Shown piece by piece: positions 20,549-30,465 of a stretch of 64,000 nt of DNA (its first letter is position 1; the number at the start of each line of letters is the position of its first letter). Under the pieces are notes generated by a model that saw nothing but the letters and a program-made list of their open reading frames with translations, had not been told where the DNA came from and did no database searches. The DNA is taken from the NCBI RefSeq assembly GCF_000621745.1, contig NZ_JHXK01000012.1, forward strand, positions 124,001-188,000, in the 5' to 3' direction. A program made the translations under genes and the position numbers. Source of the DNA: Clostridium beijerinckii HUN142. GTDB lineage: Bacteria; Bacillota; Clostridia; Clostridiales; Clostridiaceae.

Positions 20549-20965
20549 GATACACTCCTTTCAAATTCATTCACATTAAAGTATATTTAATACTTCATAA
20601 AATTATGAGAACAAAATTGTTATAGAATCTTTGTAGTTGCTACATTTCGCAATATTTAGATATCTTTTAGGTTCATTAATTGAAAAAATAAACTACTCGG
20701 AATTTTTATTTCACTAATACATGCCCTTCAAAAATTATTACATTTTAGAATAAACGATCCTCAAAAATTAAAATAAGATCAATAATCTTATACAGTACTC
20801 AAAATTCTTATTTGTAATTTCTGTTATACTGAATAAAATTATTAATCCTATTATTTTATAAACAATTCTGACATATATTTTAATTATTTTTCTGAATTTT
20901 ACTTCTAATTGTCACTTGTTTTATTGAAGTTCTGAATATAAATTTATTATTGCAACATATACATT
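20549..20965. other. 417-bp gap between rodA and the SpoIVFA-like gene
   Basis: Very AT-rich with no credible open reading frame. No clear terminator stem follows rodA. It probably carries the promoter of the spoIVF-like pair. Confidence 0.45.
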
Positions 20966-22096
20966 CTAAAAGTGTATCTTTTTTCTTCTCATTCCTACGT
21001 TTATTACTAATGCCACCGAAATTACTGTTGTAAGCAATGAACTTCCTCCATAGCTAACAAGTGGCAGAGTTATTCCTGTAATTGGTACTAATCCTATTGT
21101 CATCCCTATATTTTGTAATATAGCAAATAGGAAATAGGAAACTATCCCAACACATATAACTGAACCAAATATATCTTTAGATGTTCGTCCTACTGAAATC
21201 ATCTTATATATAAGAAATCCGTAAAGTATTAACAAAACAATTGCACCTACAAAGCCCCATTGATCTGCTATTGCAGCAAAAATAAAGTCTGTCTGAACTT
21301 CTGGTACATTTTGTGCAGCATATGTTGTAATTCCATCTTTAGCAAGTGACGGACTACTTCCAAGTAATCCACCTGAACCAATTGCAATCAATGACTGATT
21401 TAAATGATAAGTACTCGCGTCATCAATGCTTGGATTCAAAAATGCTGTAAATCTTACTTTTTGATATGTTTCTATGAGCCCTGAATTCCAAACAATTACT
21501 ATTCCAAGTACTAAGCAAGCTAGTCCTCCAGCAATAATTCTAGTATCAAATCCCATTGTATAAAATATTCCTAAAACTATAAAGAAACATACCATACTCA
21601 TTCCCATATCAGGTTGAATTAAAATAAATATTACTGGTACTATGCAATAAAATGCTAATATGAAGAAGTTCTTAACATCATTTATTTTTCCGTCCATCTC
21701 ATCCAACTTCTTGCCCAGCATAAGTATAATTACAAACTTTGCAAATTCTGATGGCTGAAGGTTACCTACTCCTAAACGGATCCATCCTCTAGCACCATTA
21801 ACTACTATTCCAATACCTGGAATCATTGTTAATATAAGAAGAACTACAACTCCCCAATATAATATAGGTACATAGTTAAATATTATCTTATAATCTACTG
21901 CCATAAAAATATATAACGCTACAAGTGATATTGCAAACCAACCCAGCTGTTGCTTTACAAAACTCAATCCAAATTGTCCTTTTGTGCATAGATATATATT
22001 AAATGTTCCGTATAAAATTAAAAGAATTAAAGAAATTAATATAGTCTTATCAATTTCTTTAATTAATTTCATATCTAATTTTAATAGTCTAAACAA
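20966..22096 (-). CDS. rodA: RodA-type peptidoglycan polymerase (SEDS family)
   Basis: RodA is the glycosyltransferase partner of class B PBP2 in the elongation complex, polymerising lipid II. About ten membrane segments cover the 376 residues. SEDS motifs are visible, for example GARGWIRLG, LQPSEFAKF and a C-terminal LVSYGGSSL. The start codon is TTG, chosen because AGGAGG is seven bases upstream; a downstream Met would remove nine residues. It follows minCDE, and its likely partner PBP2 lies nearby in the same direction. Confidence 0.92.
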   Translation of the reverse strand: MFRLLKLDMKLIKEIDKTILISLILLILYGTFNIYLCTKGQFGLSFVKQQLGWFAISLVALYIFMAVDYKIIFNYVPILYWGVVVLLILTMIPGIGIVVNGARGWIRLGVGNLQPSEFAKFVIILMLGKKLDEMDGKINDVKNFFILAFYCIVPVIFILIQPDMGMSMVCFFIVLGIFYTMGFDTRIIAGGLACLVLGIVIVWNSGLIETYQKVRFTAFLNPSIDDASTYHLNQSLIAIGSGGLLGSSPSLAKDGITTYAAQNVPEVQTDFIFAAIADQWGFVGAIVLLILYGFLIYKMISVGRTSKDIFGSVICVGIVSYFLFAILQNIGMTIGLVPITGITLPLVSYGGSSLLTTVISVALVINVGMRRKKIHF

Positions 22097-22300
22097 TATC
22101 TCACCTCCTAGTTATATTAATCTTATATAACTCAATCAATCTTAATTATACATTATTATTACCGCATTCTCCATAATAATTATATTGGGTATAAAAAACA
22201 TAATAATTTTGTAATAATTTAAAGATAATATCTTGTTAACCTTCCAATGGCATCCATGTAAAATAGACTTTATTCCTACTTAATAAAAAAATAAGATGAA

Positions 22301-22338
22301 TTATTTTAAAGAATTAACCATATAATTCTTTAAAATAA
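22301..22338 (-). terminator. Hairpin after minE
   Basis: A perfect 16-base stem of mostly A and T with a six-base loop lies between minE and rodA. On the minus strand it is followed, after eight bases, by a T-rich stretch. It probably ends or attenuates the minCDE transcript. Confidence 0.65.
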
Positions 22339-22371
22339 ACATCTCTTCTAAATTTAGATAAAACAATTTAT

Positions 22372-22641
22372 TTATCTTCCTTTTACACTTTTAATTGGAA
22401 TGTTCGCTATTAATGCAGAAGTATTTTCACCTTCTTCATCGCCATTCTTATTTACTGATATTTCAACATCCTCAACCTGTATATCAATATACTTAGAAAT
22501 TACTTCTAAAATCTCTTCTCTTATTTTCTCAATAATATCTGGGGCAATTTCTCCCCTATCATGTATAAGAATTAGCTTTAATCTGTCTTTTGCAACTTCT
22601 TTAGGTGTTGGTTTACTATTTAAACTCTTAAAAAAACCCAT
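22372..22641 (-). CDS. minE: MinE, topological regulator of division-site placement
   Basis: MinE displaces MinCD from the membrane so the FtsZ inhibitor concentrates at the poles. The N-terminal MGFFKSLNSKPTPKEVAKDRL includes the membrane-targeting and MinD-binding part. The C-terminal half has the dimerisation domain with ILEVISKYI. The length of 89 residues is typical. It starts 14 bases after minD ends and is the last gene of minCDE. Confidence 0.95.
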   Translation of the reverse strand: MGFFKSLNSKPTPKEVAKDRLKLILIHDRGEIAPDIIEKIREEILEVISKYIDIQVEDVEISVNKNGDEEGENTSALIANIPIKSVKGR

Positions 22642-22655
22642 TCTCTCAACCTCCC

Positions 22656-23456
22656 TTAATTTCGCTTAAATAGCTTCTTTAAGGAGCTAAAAAATCCCTG
22701 ATGCTCTTCTGTATGTAAATCAATAATAGGAACTTCTTCACCTGTAATTCTTCTAGCTATATTTCTGAATGCTTGTCCAGCAATTGCACCCTCTTCTAGC
22801 ACAATAGGTTCACCTCTATTAGTTGAAATAGTTATATTCTTATCATCAGGAACAACGCCAAGTAATTCTACTGATAATGTTTCAATAATATCAGCTACAT
22901 CAAGCATATCTCCATTCTTAGTCATCTCATAATTCAATCTATTTACAATAACTGAATGATCTTCTAATCCCTTAGAATCAAGCTTACCAATGACTCTATC
23001 AGCATCCCTAACAGATGTTATTTCTGGATTTACAACAATAATTGCTTTTTCTGCCCCTATTACAGCATTTTCAAAACCTTGTTCTATTCCTGCTGGAGAA
23101 TCTATTAATACATAATCAAATTCTTCTTTTAATTCATTTACTATCTTTAACATTTCTTGTGGACTTATATCATCTTTATCCTTAGTTTGTGCTGTTGGTA
23201 AAAGAAATAAGTTTGCAAATCTCTTATCTTTTATAAGTCCTTGCTTTAATCTACATCTTCCTTCTATAACATCAATTATTGTATATACTATTCTGTTTTC
23301 CAATCCTAGCAATACATCTAAGTTTCTAAGCCCTGTATCTCCATCTATAACAACTACTCTCTTACCAAGTGATGCTAAAGCAGTTCCTATATTAGCTGTA
23401 GTTGTTGTTTTTCCAACTCCACCTTTACCTGAAGTTATTACAATAGATACTCCCAT
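22656..23456 (-). CDS. minD: MinD, septum-site determining ATPase
   Basis: MinD is a membrane-bound ATPase that recruits MinC and responds to MinE. The deviant Walker A motif GKGGVGKTT is at residues 10-18. Switch residues lie in IDGDTGLRNLD and LIDSPAG. A C-terminal amphipathic helix (FFSSLKKLFKRN) provides membrane attachment. The length of 266 residues is standard. The gene sits between minC and minE with short gaps. Confidence 0.97.
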   Translation of the reverse strand: MGVSIVITSGKGGVGKTTTTANIGTALASLGKRVVVIDGDTGLRNLDVLLGLENRIVYTIIDVIEGRCRLKQGLIKDKRFANLFLLPTAQTKDKDDISPQEMLKIVNELKEEFDYVLIDSPAGIEQGFENAVIGAEKAIIVVNPEITSVRDADRVIGKLDSKGLEDHSVIVNRLNYEMTKNGDMLDVADIIETLSVELLGVVPDDKNITISTNRGEPIVLEEGAIAGQAFRNIARRITGEEVPIIDLHTEEHQGFFSSLKKLFKRN

Positions 23457-23476
23457 TAAAAAATCCCTCCGACGTT

Positions 23477-24136
23477 TTAGTATATATATTTATTTGGTAA
23501 ATATGGTTCCACTATTATTAACCCATCCTTAATTCTTGCTAATTCTGGATAGCTTGGTTTTTCAATGTCGTCTGGAGACATAGCTATAACATTTGCAATT
23601 TTTAAAAGTTCAGGTTGTAGTAGGAATGCTGCTATTACTGCCTTTGTATTTCCATTAGTCCCAGCACTCACTTTACCCCTTATACGTCCTAAAACAATTA
23701 CATTCCCTGCTGCATACACTTCTGCACCGCTATTTATGTCTCCAACTATAACTATGTTTCCTTGGTAATTAATACATTCTCCGCCTCTAACTGTCTTTCT
23801 TATAAATTTAGTTTTCCCTTCGTATACGCCGGAGAATACCTTAACCTCTTTTTCATTCACCTGCTCAATTTCCTTTTCTATATCCTCTAGAACAATATCT
23901 TTTAATTCAATTTGAGTTAATAATTTTTCCTTAAGAATGCCTAATTCCTTTTTATTAACCGATTTTAAATCTATTCTTAATATTAGAGTTGTTCCTTTAT
24001 AAAAATGCTTTCCTTTAGAAAGTTTCTTTATTAATAATACAATCATATCATCAAAACAAGCAAATTTATTCATATTGATAGTTGTATTTATTCCATCTTT
24101 ATTTCCCTTTATTAAAATACCATCATTATTATACAT
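23477..24136 (-). CDS. minC: MinC, FtsZ inhibitor
   Basis: MinC blocks FtsZ assembly away from mid-cell. An N-terminal FtsZ-binding domain (about 1-95) is followed by a C-terminal beta-helix that binds MinD, with the glycine-rich runs GAEVYAAGNVIVLGRIRG. The length of 219 residues is typical. A GGAGGGA site precedes the ATG. It is first of minC-minD-minE. Confidence 0.94.
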   Translation of the reverse strand: MYNNDGILIKGNKDGINTTINMNKFACFDDMIVLLIKKLSKGKHFYKGTTLILRIDLKSVNKKELGILKEKLLTQIELKDIVLEDIEKEIEQVNEKEVKVFSGVYEGKTKFIRKTVRGGECINYQGNIVIVGDINSGAEVYAAGNVIVLGRIRGKVSAGTNGNTKAVIAAFLLQPELLKIANVIAMSPDDIEKPSYPELARIKDGLIIVEPYLPNKYIY

Positions 24137-24335
24137 TCATTCCCTCCAATGAATTTTGCAGGTTAAAATAGTTAAATCTTTTTGAAAATGGCAACCTCTC
24201 TAAAATTATATCATTATACTGACTATTTTTGTATATATGTTTCACTAATTTTTGATTAAATTTTATAAAAGCATATAAAACATCAAAATTTGATAATATG
24301 CGGTATACTTACCAAAGCTTTGAACACTTATCAGA

Positions 24336-25016
24336 TTATAATACCACATTAACATAATCGCTTATATTAATACTGTCTTCATCTACTAAACAATCTACTG
24401 CGACTATATTTACACCATTTTCTTTTGCATATTTTAGTGTATCTGCAAATTCCTTATGTGTCTCTACATTGGGTTCAAAATGAACAGCATCTTTCATTTG
24501 TATTACAAATATAACGTAAGCATCATACCCTTCTCTAACGCAATCAACGAGCTCTCTAAGATGCCTAACACCTCTTTCTGTAGGTGCATCGGGAAATTTT
24601 ACAATTCCATTATTCTCTAGAGTTACCCCTTTTACCTCTATAAAAATTTTCTTATTCTTTGTCTCAACATAAAAGTCAAACCTTGAATTCTTATATTTAG
24701 TTTCCGGCTTTATTAAAGTAACCTCCTTTAAAAGGTTTCCTTTTAATATCCATTCATGAACAACTTTATTAGTTACTTGAGAATCCATATTGATCATTCT
24801 GTCTCCTTTCATAACTCCTATGAGAGAAAACTTAGTCTTCCTTTTTGGATTATCATTTTTTTGAATAAATACTATAGCATTAGGTGTCAAAAGTTCTTTA
24901 CACCTTCCAGTATTTTTTACATGACAGACTTCCTCCCTGCCATCAATTTCAACATAAGCTATAAACCTATTTGGTCTTGAGATAAATTTTCCTTTTAGAA
25001 TATTATTATATTTCAT
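24336..25016 (-). CDS. sfsA: SfsA family protein, probable DNA/RNA-binding nuclease
   Basis: SfsA was first named as a sugar fermentation stimulation protein. The family has an OB-like N-terminus and a PD-(D/E)XK-type nuclease core. Here RFIAYVEIDG and CHVKNTGRCKELL open the protein, and FDFYVETKNKKIFIEVKGV holds the nuclease-like residues. The length of 226 residues is usual. It lies between the pbp2 terminator and minC as a separate gene. The in vivo role is uncertain. Confidence 0.92.
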   Translation of the reverse strand: MKYNNILKGKFISRPNRFIAYVEIDGREEVCHVKNTGRCKELLTPNAIVFIQKNDNPKRKTKFSLIGVMKGDRMINMDSQVTNKVVHEWILKGNLLKEVTLIKPETKYKNSRFDFYVETKNKKIFIEVKGVTLENNGIVKFPDAPTERGVRHLRELVDCVREGYDAYVIFVIQMKDAVHFEPNVETHKEFADTLKYAKENGVNIVAVDCLVDEDSINISDYVNVVL

Positions 25017-25039
25017 TTTTCCCTCACTAAATCTAATTT

Positions 25040-25112
25040 TTTATAAAAAGGTATCTATAATTAGGTTTACTTTATGCAATTTTTATAATTGCATACCTAA
25101 TATAGATACCTT
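25040..25112 (-). terminator. Nested hairpin terminator of the mre-pbp2 operon
   Basis: Outer arms AAGGTATCTATA and TATAGATACCTT extend to about 18 bases with one bulge. They enclose a second stem ATGCAATT/AATTGCAT. On the minus strand a TTTTT run follows. The structure ends the operon before sfsA. Confidence 0.8.
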
Positions 25113-25173
25113 ACAAATTAATTGATTTTTATTAATTTATATTTAAATACAATGTCTCTATTATAAATCTTTA

Positions 25174-28080
25174 TTAATGAGTTTGGTTTGTATTTGCCTG
25201 TGAAGCATTTGCCTCTTGGTTATAAGGATTACCTAAAACATATTTTTTCCATGTATCTGATGATGAAGTATACTGTGCATCATTTTTCAATTGATCCTTA
25301 AAATAAGCATCATAAACTGCCTTTACTACTGGTGCAATACTACTTCCATGACCTCCATCAAATACTACTGCTGCTACAGCTATCTGTGGATCATTTGCTG
25401 GTGCAAAACTTACATATGTTGCGTAAGGTTCCCTTCCCACTTTCGATTGTAATTGATCATCAAAAACATCAGCTGTACCAGTTTTACCAGCCGTCGGTAT
25501 TGGATATCCTAGGAATGTAGAACTACCTGTACCATCTGCTTCTTGGTTAACAGCTGTCATTCCTTGCTTAACCGCATCCTGAGTTTCTTTTGATATCTTA
25601 ACCGTATTTAAAACTTCTGGTTTAAACTCTTGAACTACATTTCCATCACCATCTGTAATCTTATCTACTAAATGAATCTTATATCTTGTTCCTCCATTTG
25701 CAAGAGTTGAGATGTATGATACTAATTGCAATGGAGTGAAAGTATTCATCCCCTGACCTATTGATGCATAAACAAGCGAACCTGGTGATCTTACTTGTCC
25801 TGGCTGATCATTAGCCGCAAATTGAGCTAAGGCTTGTGATATTAATGTAGCTTGAGACTCTAAATTTATATTTCTTCCTGCAATACTTGCTTTGTATTCA
25901 TCTGAATTATTCATCAAATTTAATACATCTTTCTTAATATCTTTAGCAAATGCATCATGACTAACCGCTGTTGGATCGTCAACGTCTTTATTTATTGTAT
26001 CTTTAACTTTATCTTTTATAGCTTTCTTAGACTTCTTAACTTCATCATTATCATCATCTTTATCTCTTATATCAATAGGAGAAAAGTATATTGTATTATT
26101 GTAGTTTCCACTCTCTAGAAAATTAATTATATTATCTGTAGACATCTGTAGCACAGTATTTCTCCATGATGTAAAATTATAAGTTTGACCAAAGCTTTCA
26201 CTTATTTCTATTCCTGTCGATTCCTTAGCACTACTATTAGGATCAATTCCTAATCCAAACTGCCAAGCATATTTAGCAAGTGAATTCAGTGCTTCAACAT
26301 TATTAGCCTTTCCTCCTGCTTGCATATACATTCTAGTAGCAGTCTCATAGAAATAAAAGTTAATAGATTTTGCTATAGCTGTCGTTAAACTTATATTCCC
26401 TTGTGCAGCCTCTAGTCCTTTGGGTCCAAAAGCTTTACCAAAAATCTCTGGATGGATATTAAATATTCCTGTATCATTTATCATTTCTCCAGGTTTTATT
26501 GCTCCAGACTCCAAACCAGCAACAGCTGTTAGCGGCTTGAATGTAGATCCAGGTGGAATTTTTGACTGAGTCGCATAATTAAACGTTGCTTTTGGATATA
26601 AATCATATTTATCCCATCTAGCTCCATTATTTAATTTAGGAAATAACTCATCAACAGTTACATTAAGTCCCATTCTTTTAATAAATTCCTGCCCAAACTT
26701 CTCTAAGTCAGGATTAAAATAATCCTGATACTGCTGAGGAGTTAATTGTCCTGGAACTGTGAATAAATTTGGATTCAAGTTAGGATAACTTGTTAAAGCT
26801 AATACCCTTCCAGTTTTAACTTCAACTGCTACCAATGCACCTCTCGTTGCATTCAATAGTCTATTTCCTTTATCATCTCTTCCGGTAGCCTGCATATCAG
26901 CAATTTTATCTGCTAACGCTTGATCTGCTGCATATTGAATATCTCTATTTATTGTAAGATGCACATCATTTCCTGGATAAGGTTCAAGTTTAAATAATTC
27001 TTGCGAAACGCTTCCTTTAGAGTTAACTTTAACAGTTGTTCCACCCTTAACTCCTTTTAATTGTTCTTCGAAAGCCGATTCTACTCCAGACTTTCCTACA
27101 GAATCTGATGAAACATCATATCCTTTAAGTTCATATGCTGATTTTTGTGTATCATTAATTGAAGATACATATCCTAACACTGAAGATGCTAAATTATTAT
27201 ATGGATATGACCTTATAGGTGCCGAACTCACATTTATTCCTGGCAAATCGTATTTCTTTTGCATTACTACTAATGAAGTATCTTTCTTAATATTTTCTGC
27301 AATAGTTACTGATTTATATCCCTTAAAACTCTGCATTTTTATAGCATCTTTTACAAGCATGAATTTTCTAATATCATTTAAAGAATATCCTTCTTTTAAA
27401 ATCATATCTGTTAAATCCTTGCCTTCCATTTTAGAATAAACATTCTTCTTTTCTTTTGAGTCATAATCTGGGTCTACAAGACCAATTAAATTATACGATT
27501 TAACTAATGAATAAAATGCATTGTCAGGAGTTATTTTCAGAAGTTCTTCATCTAGTTTTGCATTTTGTTCATCCGATAATTCTTCAACATCTTTGAACAT
27601 TTGGTTTTTTAGAGTATCATTCAATCCCCTATCCTTTTTAAATCTCAATTCCTCTATATTTTGAGATTGTTTATCATTAGTTTTATACTCAAAATATATA
27701 TTATTATTACTATCAATTTTTAAAGGTAACGAATCCTGAATGCTTTCTCCATTTTCATCCAATATTTTAAAAAGTTCTTTCATAGTTATATAAAACTGTT
27801 TATCAGCATCTTTTGTTTCCGTATATGTAATAGTGTATGTTTGAATATTAGTTGCTAAAACATTTCCTTTGTCATCATATATTTTACCCCTTGGGGCTTT
27901 CTCCGATATAAATCTCGTTGATGTTACATCTGCTTTATCCTTATATTCATCATAATTAAATACTTGAATATATAACAATTTTAGAATAATCACTGAAAAT
28001 ATAGCTATCATGATTATAGATAAAACTGTATATCTAGAAATCTTCCTTTTCTTCTTATTAGTTGGTTTATTTACTATCAT
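25174..28080 (-). CDS. mrdA: Penicillin-binding protein 2 (class B, elongation transpeptidase), extended form
   Basis: PBP2 cross-links peptidoglycan during elongation together with RodA. One membrane anchor lies near residues 20-42. A dimerisation domain follows, then the transpeptidase domain with SxxK in STFKPLTAV (about 512), SxN in SINFYF (about 572) and KTG in KTGTADV (about 866). At 968 residues it is much longer than the roughly 700 of Bacillus relatives. Extra charged segments lie near 90-260 and at about 670-730, the latter inside the catalytic domain. The start overlaps the mreD stop by four bases (ATGA), so the two are coupled. Confidence 0.93.
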   Translation of the reverse strand: MIVNKPTNKKKRKISRYTVLSIIMIAIFSVIILKLLYIQVFNYDEYKDKADVTSTRFISEKAPRGKIYDDKGNVLATNIQTYTITYTETKDADKQFYITMKELFKILDENGESIQDSLPLKIDSNNNIYFEYKTNDKQSQNIEELRFKKDRGLNDTLKNQMFKDVEELSDEQNAKLDEELLKITPDNAFYSLVKSYNLIGLVDPDYDSKEKKNVYSKMEGKDLTDMILKEGYSLNDIRKFMLVKDAIKMQSFKGYKSVTIAENIKKDTSLVVMQKKYDLPGINVSSAPIRSYPYNNLASSVLGYVSSINDTQKSAYELKGYDVSSDSVGKSGVESAFEEQLKGVKGGTTVKVNSKGSVSQELFKLEPYPGNDVHLTINRDIQYAADQALADKIADMQATGRDDKGNRLLNATRGALVAVEVKTGRVLALTSYPNLNPNLFTVPGQLTPQQYQDYFNPDLEKFGQEFIKRMGLNVTVDELFPKLNNGARWDKYDLYPKATFNYATQSKIPPGSTFKPLTAVAGLESGAIKPGEMINDTGIFNIHPEIFGKAFGPKGLEAAQGNISLTTAIAKSINFYFYETATRMYMQAGGKANNVEALNSLAKYAWQFGLGIDPNSSAKESTGIEISESFGQTYNFTSWRNTVLQMSTDNIINFLESGNYNNTIYFSPIDIRDKDDDNDEVKKSKKAIKDKVKDTINKDVDDPTAVSHDAFAKDIKKDVLNLMNNSDEYKASIAGRNINLESQATLISQALAQFAANDQPGQVRSPGSLVYASIGQGMNTFTPLQLVSYISTLANGGTRYKIHLVDKITDGDGNVVQEFKPEVLNTVKISKETQDAVKQGMTAVNQEADGTGSSTFLGYPIPTAGKTGTADVFDDQLQSKVGREPYATYVSFAPANDPQIAVAAVVFDGGHGSSIAPVVKAVYDAYFKDQLKNDAQYTSSSDTWKKYVLGNPYNQEANASQANTNQTH

Positions 28081-28568
28081 CTAAACCTCCATCTTTGCTT
28101 TGAATACTCATCATCATAAACATTCATTACCAATTTATACACCAAAAACATTACTACTCCGTTGTATACTCCCATAATGATACTTTTAGAAAATTGTATT
28201 TCGATATTAAAAAAATTAAATATCAAAAGCACTCCTGCGTATTTAATTATTGTTATAAAAAAAGCCGAGGCAACAGGTATCAGTCTCTTAGTCTTTATTA
28301 TTCCTGCTCCAATAAAACTTGCTAGAAGACATAGAAATAAATTCAATAATGAATTTACACCAAAACCATTAAAAAAGAAAATATCTTGAAGTATCCCACT
28401 CACAACACCCATAAATACAGCTCTTTCTTTCTTATTAACTAATGAATAAGCTATAGCGAAAGTAAATAATAAACTTGGATAAGCTCCCTTTATTGAAAAA
28501 AACGGAATTAGTGAGTTATCTAATATAACCAATCCTATAGAAATCAAAATAATAATTAATTTTTCCAT
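28077..28568 (-). CDS. mreD: MreD, rod-shape membrane protein
   Basis: MreD is the integral membrane part of the elongation complex, linking MreC and MreB. About five membrane segments cover 163 residues. The sequence is poorly conserved, as usual, but the position between mreC and pbp2 and the hydrophobic profile make the call secure. It overlaps pbp2 by four bases. Confidence 0.9.
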   Translation of the reverse strand: MEKLIIILISIGLVILDNSLIPFFSIKGAYPSLLFTFAIAYSLVNKKERAVFMGVVSGILQDIFFFNGFGVNSLLNLFLCLLASFIGAGIIKTKRLIPVASAFFITIIKYAGVLLIFNFFNIEIQFSKSIIMGVYNGVVMFLVYKLVMNVYDDEYSKQRWRFR

Positions 28569-28577
28569 TATAAACCT

Positions 28578-29426
28578 CTAATTATATTTAATTTCTCTCG
28601 TATCCTTTGGAGAGACAATAAATAATTCTTCTAATTTATTAAAATCTACATATGGTTTTACAACTGCATTCTTCATTACTTTTACTTTATCTTCTTCCAC
28701 ATGTGTTACTTCTCCAATTCTAATTTCCTTTGGATAAAGCATTCCTACTCCAGATGTCATTATTACATCGCCTTCCTTAACATCTGAATTCATTGGAAGA
28801 TCGTATACCTTAGCCAAATTTTCTCCCTTACTATCCTTGAACCCTTTTATATAACCTGTAGCATCTCTCGTACTTTGATCCATAACACTTACTGCTATAT
28901 TTTCATTAATTAGAGATTGAATTATGCTCCAATTACTTCCAACACTGGTTACTTGTCCCACTAATCCTTGAGCTGCTATAACAATCATACCCTTTTGTAT
29001 ATTGTCATTTTTACCTTTATTTACCACATAACCATCTAAAAAGTTTCCACCACTATACTCTATAATATCACATGCTATATAGTTATAATTCTTTCTTTCT
29101 TCCTGAAAATTTAACACTTGTCTTAATCTATCATTTTCTTCTTTTAAATCTGAATAAGTAGCCAACTCATTTTCAAGCTCTTGATTTTTTTTAATTAGTT
29201 CTTTGTTTTGCACTTTCACCTCAGAGAAATTTAAGAAAAAATCTAATGTCTCTTTAATTCTATTAGTTCCTGAGTATAAAAGATTTTGCACTGGATTTAA
29301 AGTACTACCGGCACCACTTTCAATAATACTTCTATTTTCCCTTTTAACCGTATAAACTATTAACCCTAAAAAGCTAACTGACAGCACTATAATAGTTACT
29401 GCCAGTTTATTCCTAAGAAGCTTCAT
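28578..29426 (-). CDS. mreC: MreC, rod-shape scaffold protein
   Basis: MreC forms a filament outside the membrane that activates PBP2-RodA. An N-terminal membrane segment (about 8-25) is followed by a coiled coil (about 68-105) and the beta-rich core with GLVGQVTSVG and VMTSGVGMLYP. The length of 282 residues is normal. It lies between mreB and mreD with gaps of two and nine bases. Confidence 0.95.
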   Translation of the reverse strand: MKLLRNKLAVTIIVLSVSFLGLIVYTVKRENRSIIESGAGSTLNPVQNLLYSGTNRIKETLDFFLNFSEVKVQNKELIKKNQELENELATYSDLKEENDRLRQVLNFQEERKNYNYIACDIIEYSGGNFLDGYVVNKGKNDNIQKGMIVIAAQGLVGQVTSVGSNWSIIQSLINENIAVSVMDQSTRDATGYIKGFKDSKGENLAKVYDLPMNSDVKEGDVIMTSGVGMLYPKEIRIGEVTHVEEDKVKVMKNAVVKPYVDFNKLEELFIVSPKDTREIKYN

Positions 29427-29428
29427 GT

Positions 29429-30445
29429 TTAACCTCTTTGATCTCTACTAATTTTATCAAAATCTTCTAGTGCCTTCCCTGCTCCAAGTACTACGCAATC
29501 AAGAGGTGCCTCCGCAATATGTACAGGCATGTTTGTTTCTTTATTTATAAGTATATCTAATCCTTTTAGATATGCCCCGCCACCTGCTAACATTATACCT
29601 TTTTCCATAATATCTGCTGAAAGTTCTGGTGGTGTCTTTTCCAATGTTGTCTTAATTGATTCTATAATAGCATATACTGGTTCTTTCAATGCTTCTCTAA
29701 CTTGAGTTTCTGAGATTTCAACAATCTTTGGAAGCCCAGTAATCATATCTCGTCCTTTAATCTCCATAACCGTTTCTTCATCTGAAGTTCTATAGGCCGA
29801 ACCTATTTCCATTTTTACTTGTTCCGCTGTTCTTTCTCCAACCATTAAGTTAAATTCTTTCTTAATATAAGATATTATTGATTGATCTAACTCATCACCT
29901 GCTATTCTAAGTGACTTACTAGTTACTATACCACCTAACGAAATAATAGCAACTTCTGTTGTACCTCCACCAATATCAACTATCATACTTCCTGTTGGTT
30001 CACTTACTGGAAGTCCTGCTCCAATTGCTGCTGCCATTGGTTCTTCCATTAAAATAACATCTCTAGCGCCCGAAAGTTTTGTAGCTTCTTCAATAGCTCT
30101 TTTCTCAACTTCTGTAACTCCTGATGGATAACAAACTATTATTCTTGGATTTTTAAACGCATTCTTAGTTGATACTTTTTCTATTAGGCTTTTCATCATT
30201 GTTTGAGCCGTATCAAAATCTGCAATTACTCCATCTTTTAATGGTCTTATAGCTACTATATTTCCAGGGGTTCTACCTATCATAAGTTTAGCTTCTGATC
30301 CAACCGCTAATGTTTTTTTAGTCATAGTGTTCATTGCAACAACAGATGGTTCTCTTAAAACTATTCCTTTACCTTTTACAAATACTAGGGTGTTTGCAGT
30401 TCCCAAATCTATCCCCATATCTTTTCCTGATCCAAAAAATCCCAT
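29429..30445 (-). CDS. mreB: MreB, actin-like cell-shape protein
   Basis: MreB filaments guide the elongation machinery around the cell. The actin-fold nucleotide motifs are clear: [11 protein letters not shown] (phosphate 1), [11 protein letters not shown] (phosphate 2) and [11 protein letters not shown] (adenosine). The length of 338 residues is standard. It is followed at a two-base gap by mreC and preceded by radC, the order common in Firmicutes. Confidence 0.97.
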   Translation of the reverse strand: MGFFGSGKDMGIDLGTANTLVFVKGKGIVLREPSVVAMNTMTKKTLAVGSEAKLMIGRTPGNIVAIRPLKDGVIADFDTAQTMMKSLIEKVSTKNAFKNPRIIVCYPSGVTEVEKRAIEEATKLSGARDVILMEEPMAAAIGAGLPVSEPTGSMIVDIGGGTTEVAIISLGGIVTSKSLRIAGDELDQSIISYIKKEFNLMVGERTAEQVKMEIGSAYRTSDEETVMEIKGRDMITGLPKIVEISETQVREALKEPVYAIIESIKTTLEKTPPELSADIMEKGIMLAGGGAYLKGLDILINKETNMPVHIAEAPLDCVVLGAGKALEDFDKISRDQRG

Positions 30446-30465
30446 TTATTTTTCCCCTTCCAATT

